A DNA stretch of 7,555 bases from an uncultured euryarchaeote (GTDB lineage: Archaea > Thermoplasmatota > Poseidoniia > Poseidoniales > Poseidoniaceae), in the NCBI GenBank assembly GCA_937892665.1, contig CALBJF010000399.1:1-7555 (forward strand), in the 5' to 3' direction. Made by a program: the position numbers and the translations under genes. The number at the start of each line of letters is the position of its first letter. Position 1 is the first letter of the stretch. Below the pieces are notes generated by a model. That model was not told where the DNA came from and ran no database searches. It saw only the letters and a list, made by a program, of their open reading frames with translations. This document shows positions 6,462 through 7,555 of this stretch, piece after piece.

Positions 6462-7555
6462 ATGGATATGGCTGAGATTGTCCGTGAGGAACCAGAAGGC
6501 GTCCTTGAGGACGCTTCTTCCTTCGATACCGAACAACTCGGCTTCATGTGTGGTATCGAAGTTCACCAACAATTAGCCACTGGAAAACTCCATTCAAGGC
6601 AACCGTGCGATCTCTTCGATGTTACCATTGAAACCGTTCCTGATGAGTGGCCTCGGTACAGTAGGAAATTACGGTTAGCAAGTGGGGAAGGAGGCGTTGT
6701 TGATATCGCAGCACGCTTCGAGAAACGACGCAATCGCTCGTTTGTATACATACAATCTCCAAATGCAGGCCTCATCGAACTTGACGATAGTCCACCTCTT
6801 CCGCATGATTCTGATGCACTCAATATTGCTCTAACCGTTTCAGCATTACTTGATTCAAAGCCAGTTACTGCGATTCAGACAATGAGGAAAACGGTTGTCG
6901 ATGGTTCGAATACGAGCGGGTTTCAAAGAACTTCTCTCATCTCAACTGATGGTGTTCTCAAGACTGACATGGGCGATGTAGGAATCGATGTATTGTGCTT
7001 AGAAGAGGACAGTGCTCGTAAATTAGAGACAATTTCAACATCATCCGGTGAGCAAGTCATCTACAATCTCGATCGACTTGGTGTTCCGTTGATTGAAATT
7101 GCAACATCACCTGATATTATTTCACCTGAACATGCCCAAATGACAGCAAAAGCATTGGGAAGAACACTCAGAGATACTCGAAGTGTACGACGCGGACTCG
7201 GTTCAATTCGCCAAGATCTCAATGTAAGTGTTGCATGCGGCGACCGTGTTGAAATCAAGGGTTGTCAAGATTTAGGATGGATTCCTAAGATTGTTCGATT
7301 AGAAATGGTACGACAAGTCCACATGTATCGGCTTGCGAACACGCTTCGACAGGAGCTTAATCTTCCTTTACTACCAACTGATCGACGCTTGGATGATGCT
7401 TCAATAGAAGCAGAAGTAGCAAGAACAGTTGAACAACACCTCCCAACAGAATGTTCAGATGTTTCTTCTGTCTTTTTAGATTGTGAAAGCAGAATGGTTC
7501 GTGAAGGGTTAGATTCTGAATACAAGATGATTGCACTGAAACTCCCTGGTTTTGC
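6462..7555 (+). CDS. gatE: Glu-tRNA(Gln) amidotransferase subunit E (partial)
   Basis: GatE works with GatD in the archaea-specific GatDE enzyme, which converts Glu-tRNA(Gln) to Gln-tRNA(Gln) using ammonia released by GatD. GatE holds the kinase/transamidase site and the tRNA-binding parts. About 364 codons are visible of a protein usually a little over 600 residues; the frame runs off the window without a stop. Family landmarks are GIEVHQQL (31-38), SFVYIQSP, MRKTVVDGSNTSGFQRT, LEEDSARK, YNLDRLGVPLIEIATSPDI, RRGLGSIRQDLNVSV and VEIKGCQDL. Several of these are shared with GatB, but GIEVHQQL near the start and RRGLGSIRQDLNVS point to GatE. The AspRS-like insertion and the C-terminal tail domains lie beyond the window. 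The frame opens at 6405; ATG at 6462 or 6468 is likely the start, GTG 6447 is possible, and no clear Shine-Dalgarno decides. It lies 38 bases after mcm on the same strand with no visible promoter, so co-transcription is probable. Confidence 0.93.
   Translation, partial: MDMAEIVREEPEGVLEDASSFDTEQLGFMCGIEVHQQLATGKLHSRQPCDLFDVTIETVPDEWPRYSRKLRLASGEGGVVDIAARFEKRRNRSFVYIQSPNAGLIELDDSPPLPHDSDALNIALTVSALLDSKPVTAIQTMRKTVVDGSNTSGFQRTSLISTDGVLKTDMGDVGIDVLCLEEDSARKLETISTSSGEQVIYNLDRLGVPLIEIATSPDIISPEHAQMTAKALGRTLRDTRSVRRGLGSIRQDLNVSVACGDRVEIKGCQDLGWIPKIVRLEMVRQVHMYRLANTLRQELNLPLLPTDRRLDDASIEAEVARTVEQHLPTECSDVSSVFLDCESRMVREGLDSEYKMIALKLPGF

Noticed and set aside
6575..6592. CCACTGGAAAACTCC as a second ORB-like match.
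   Set aside because: It codes for conserved residues of GatE (ATGKLH region), lacks the G-string, and is best explained by codons.

Overview
The window looks archaeal, most likely from a mesophilic marine euryarchaeon of the Poseidoniales (Marine Group II) type. The evidence is an MCM helicase, an archaeal-type PAC2 protein, a Trm1 methyltransferase and GatE, which is found only in Archaea. A candidate archaeal origin recognition box (ORB) and a TATA-type promoter agree with this. The lineage is an inference from gene content, moderate GC content and the acidic, tryptophan-rich tail of the first protein. It cannot be proved from this sequence.

Layout: (1) 3-281, plus strand, the C-terminal end of an unidentified, very acidic protein. 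(2) 333-1085, plus strand, a PAC2-family protein. (3) A block of three minus-strand genes, transcribed in the order alpha/beta hydrolase (4106-3594), purM (3571-2462), trm1 (2462-1074). They are tightly packed and probably one operon, which collides tail to tail with the PAC2 gene in a 12-base overlap. (4) A divergent intergenic region, about 4107-4308, which is the only sizeable non-coding stretch. It holds a strong ORB match (4221-4240), an inverted partner half-site (4168-4176), AT-rich patches and a TATA box for mcm. (5) 4309-6423, plus strand, the replicative helicase MCM. (6) 6462-7555, plus strand, the N-terminal part of GatE, cut off by the window end.

The genes are housekeeping: replication (MCM), translation fidelity and tRNA maturation (GatE, Trm1), purine synthesis (PurM) and probably proteasome-related protein quality control (PAC2). 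The most interesting element is the mcm upstream region. It could be a replication origin, or an Orc1/Cdc6 binding site that controls mcm transcription, or both. No mobile elements, CRISPR arrays, tRNA or rRNA genes were seen, and no unusual multi-gene system.
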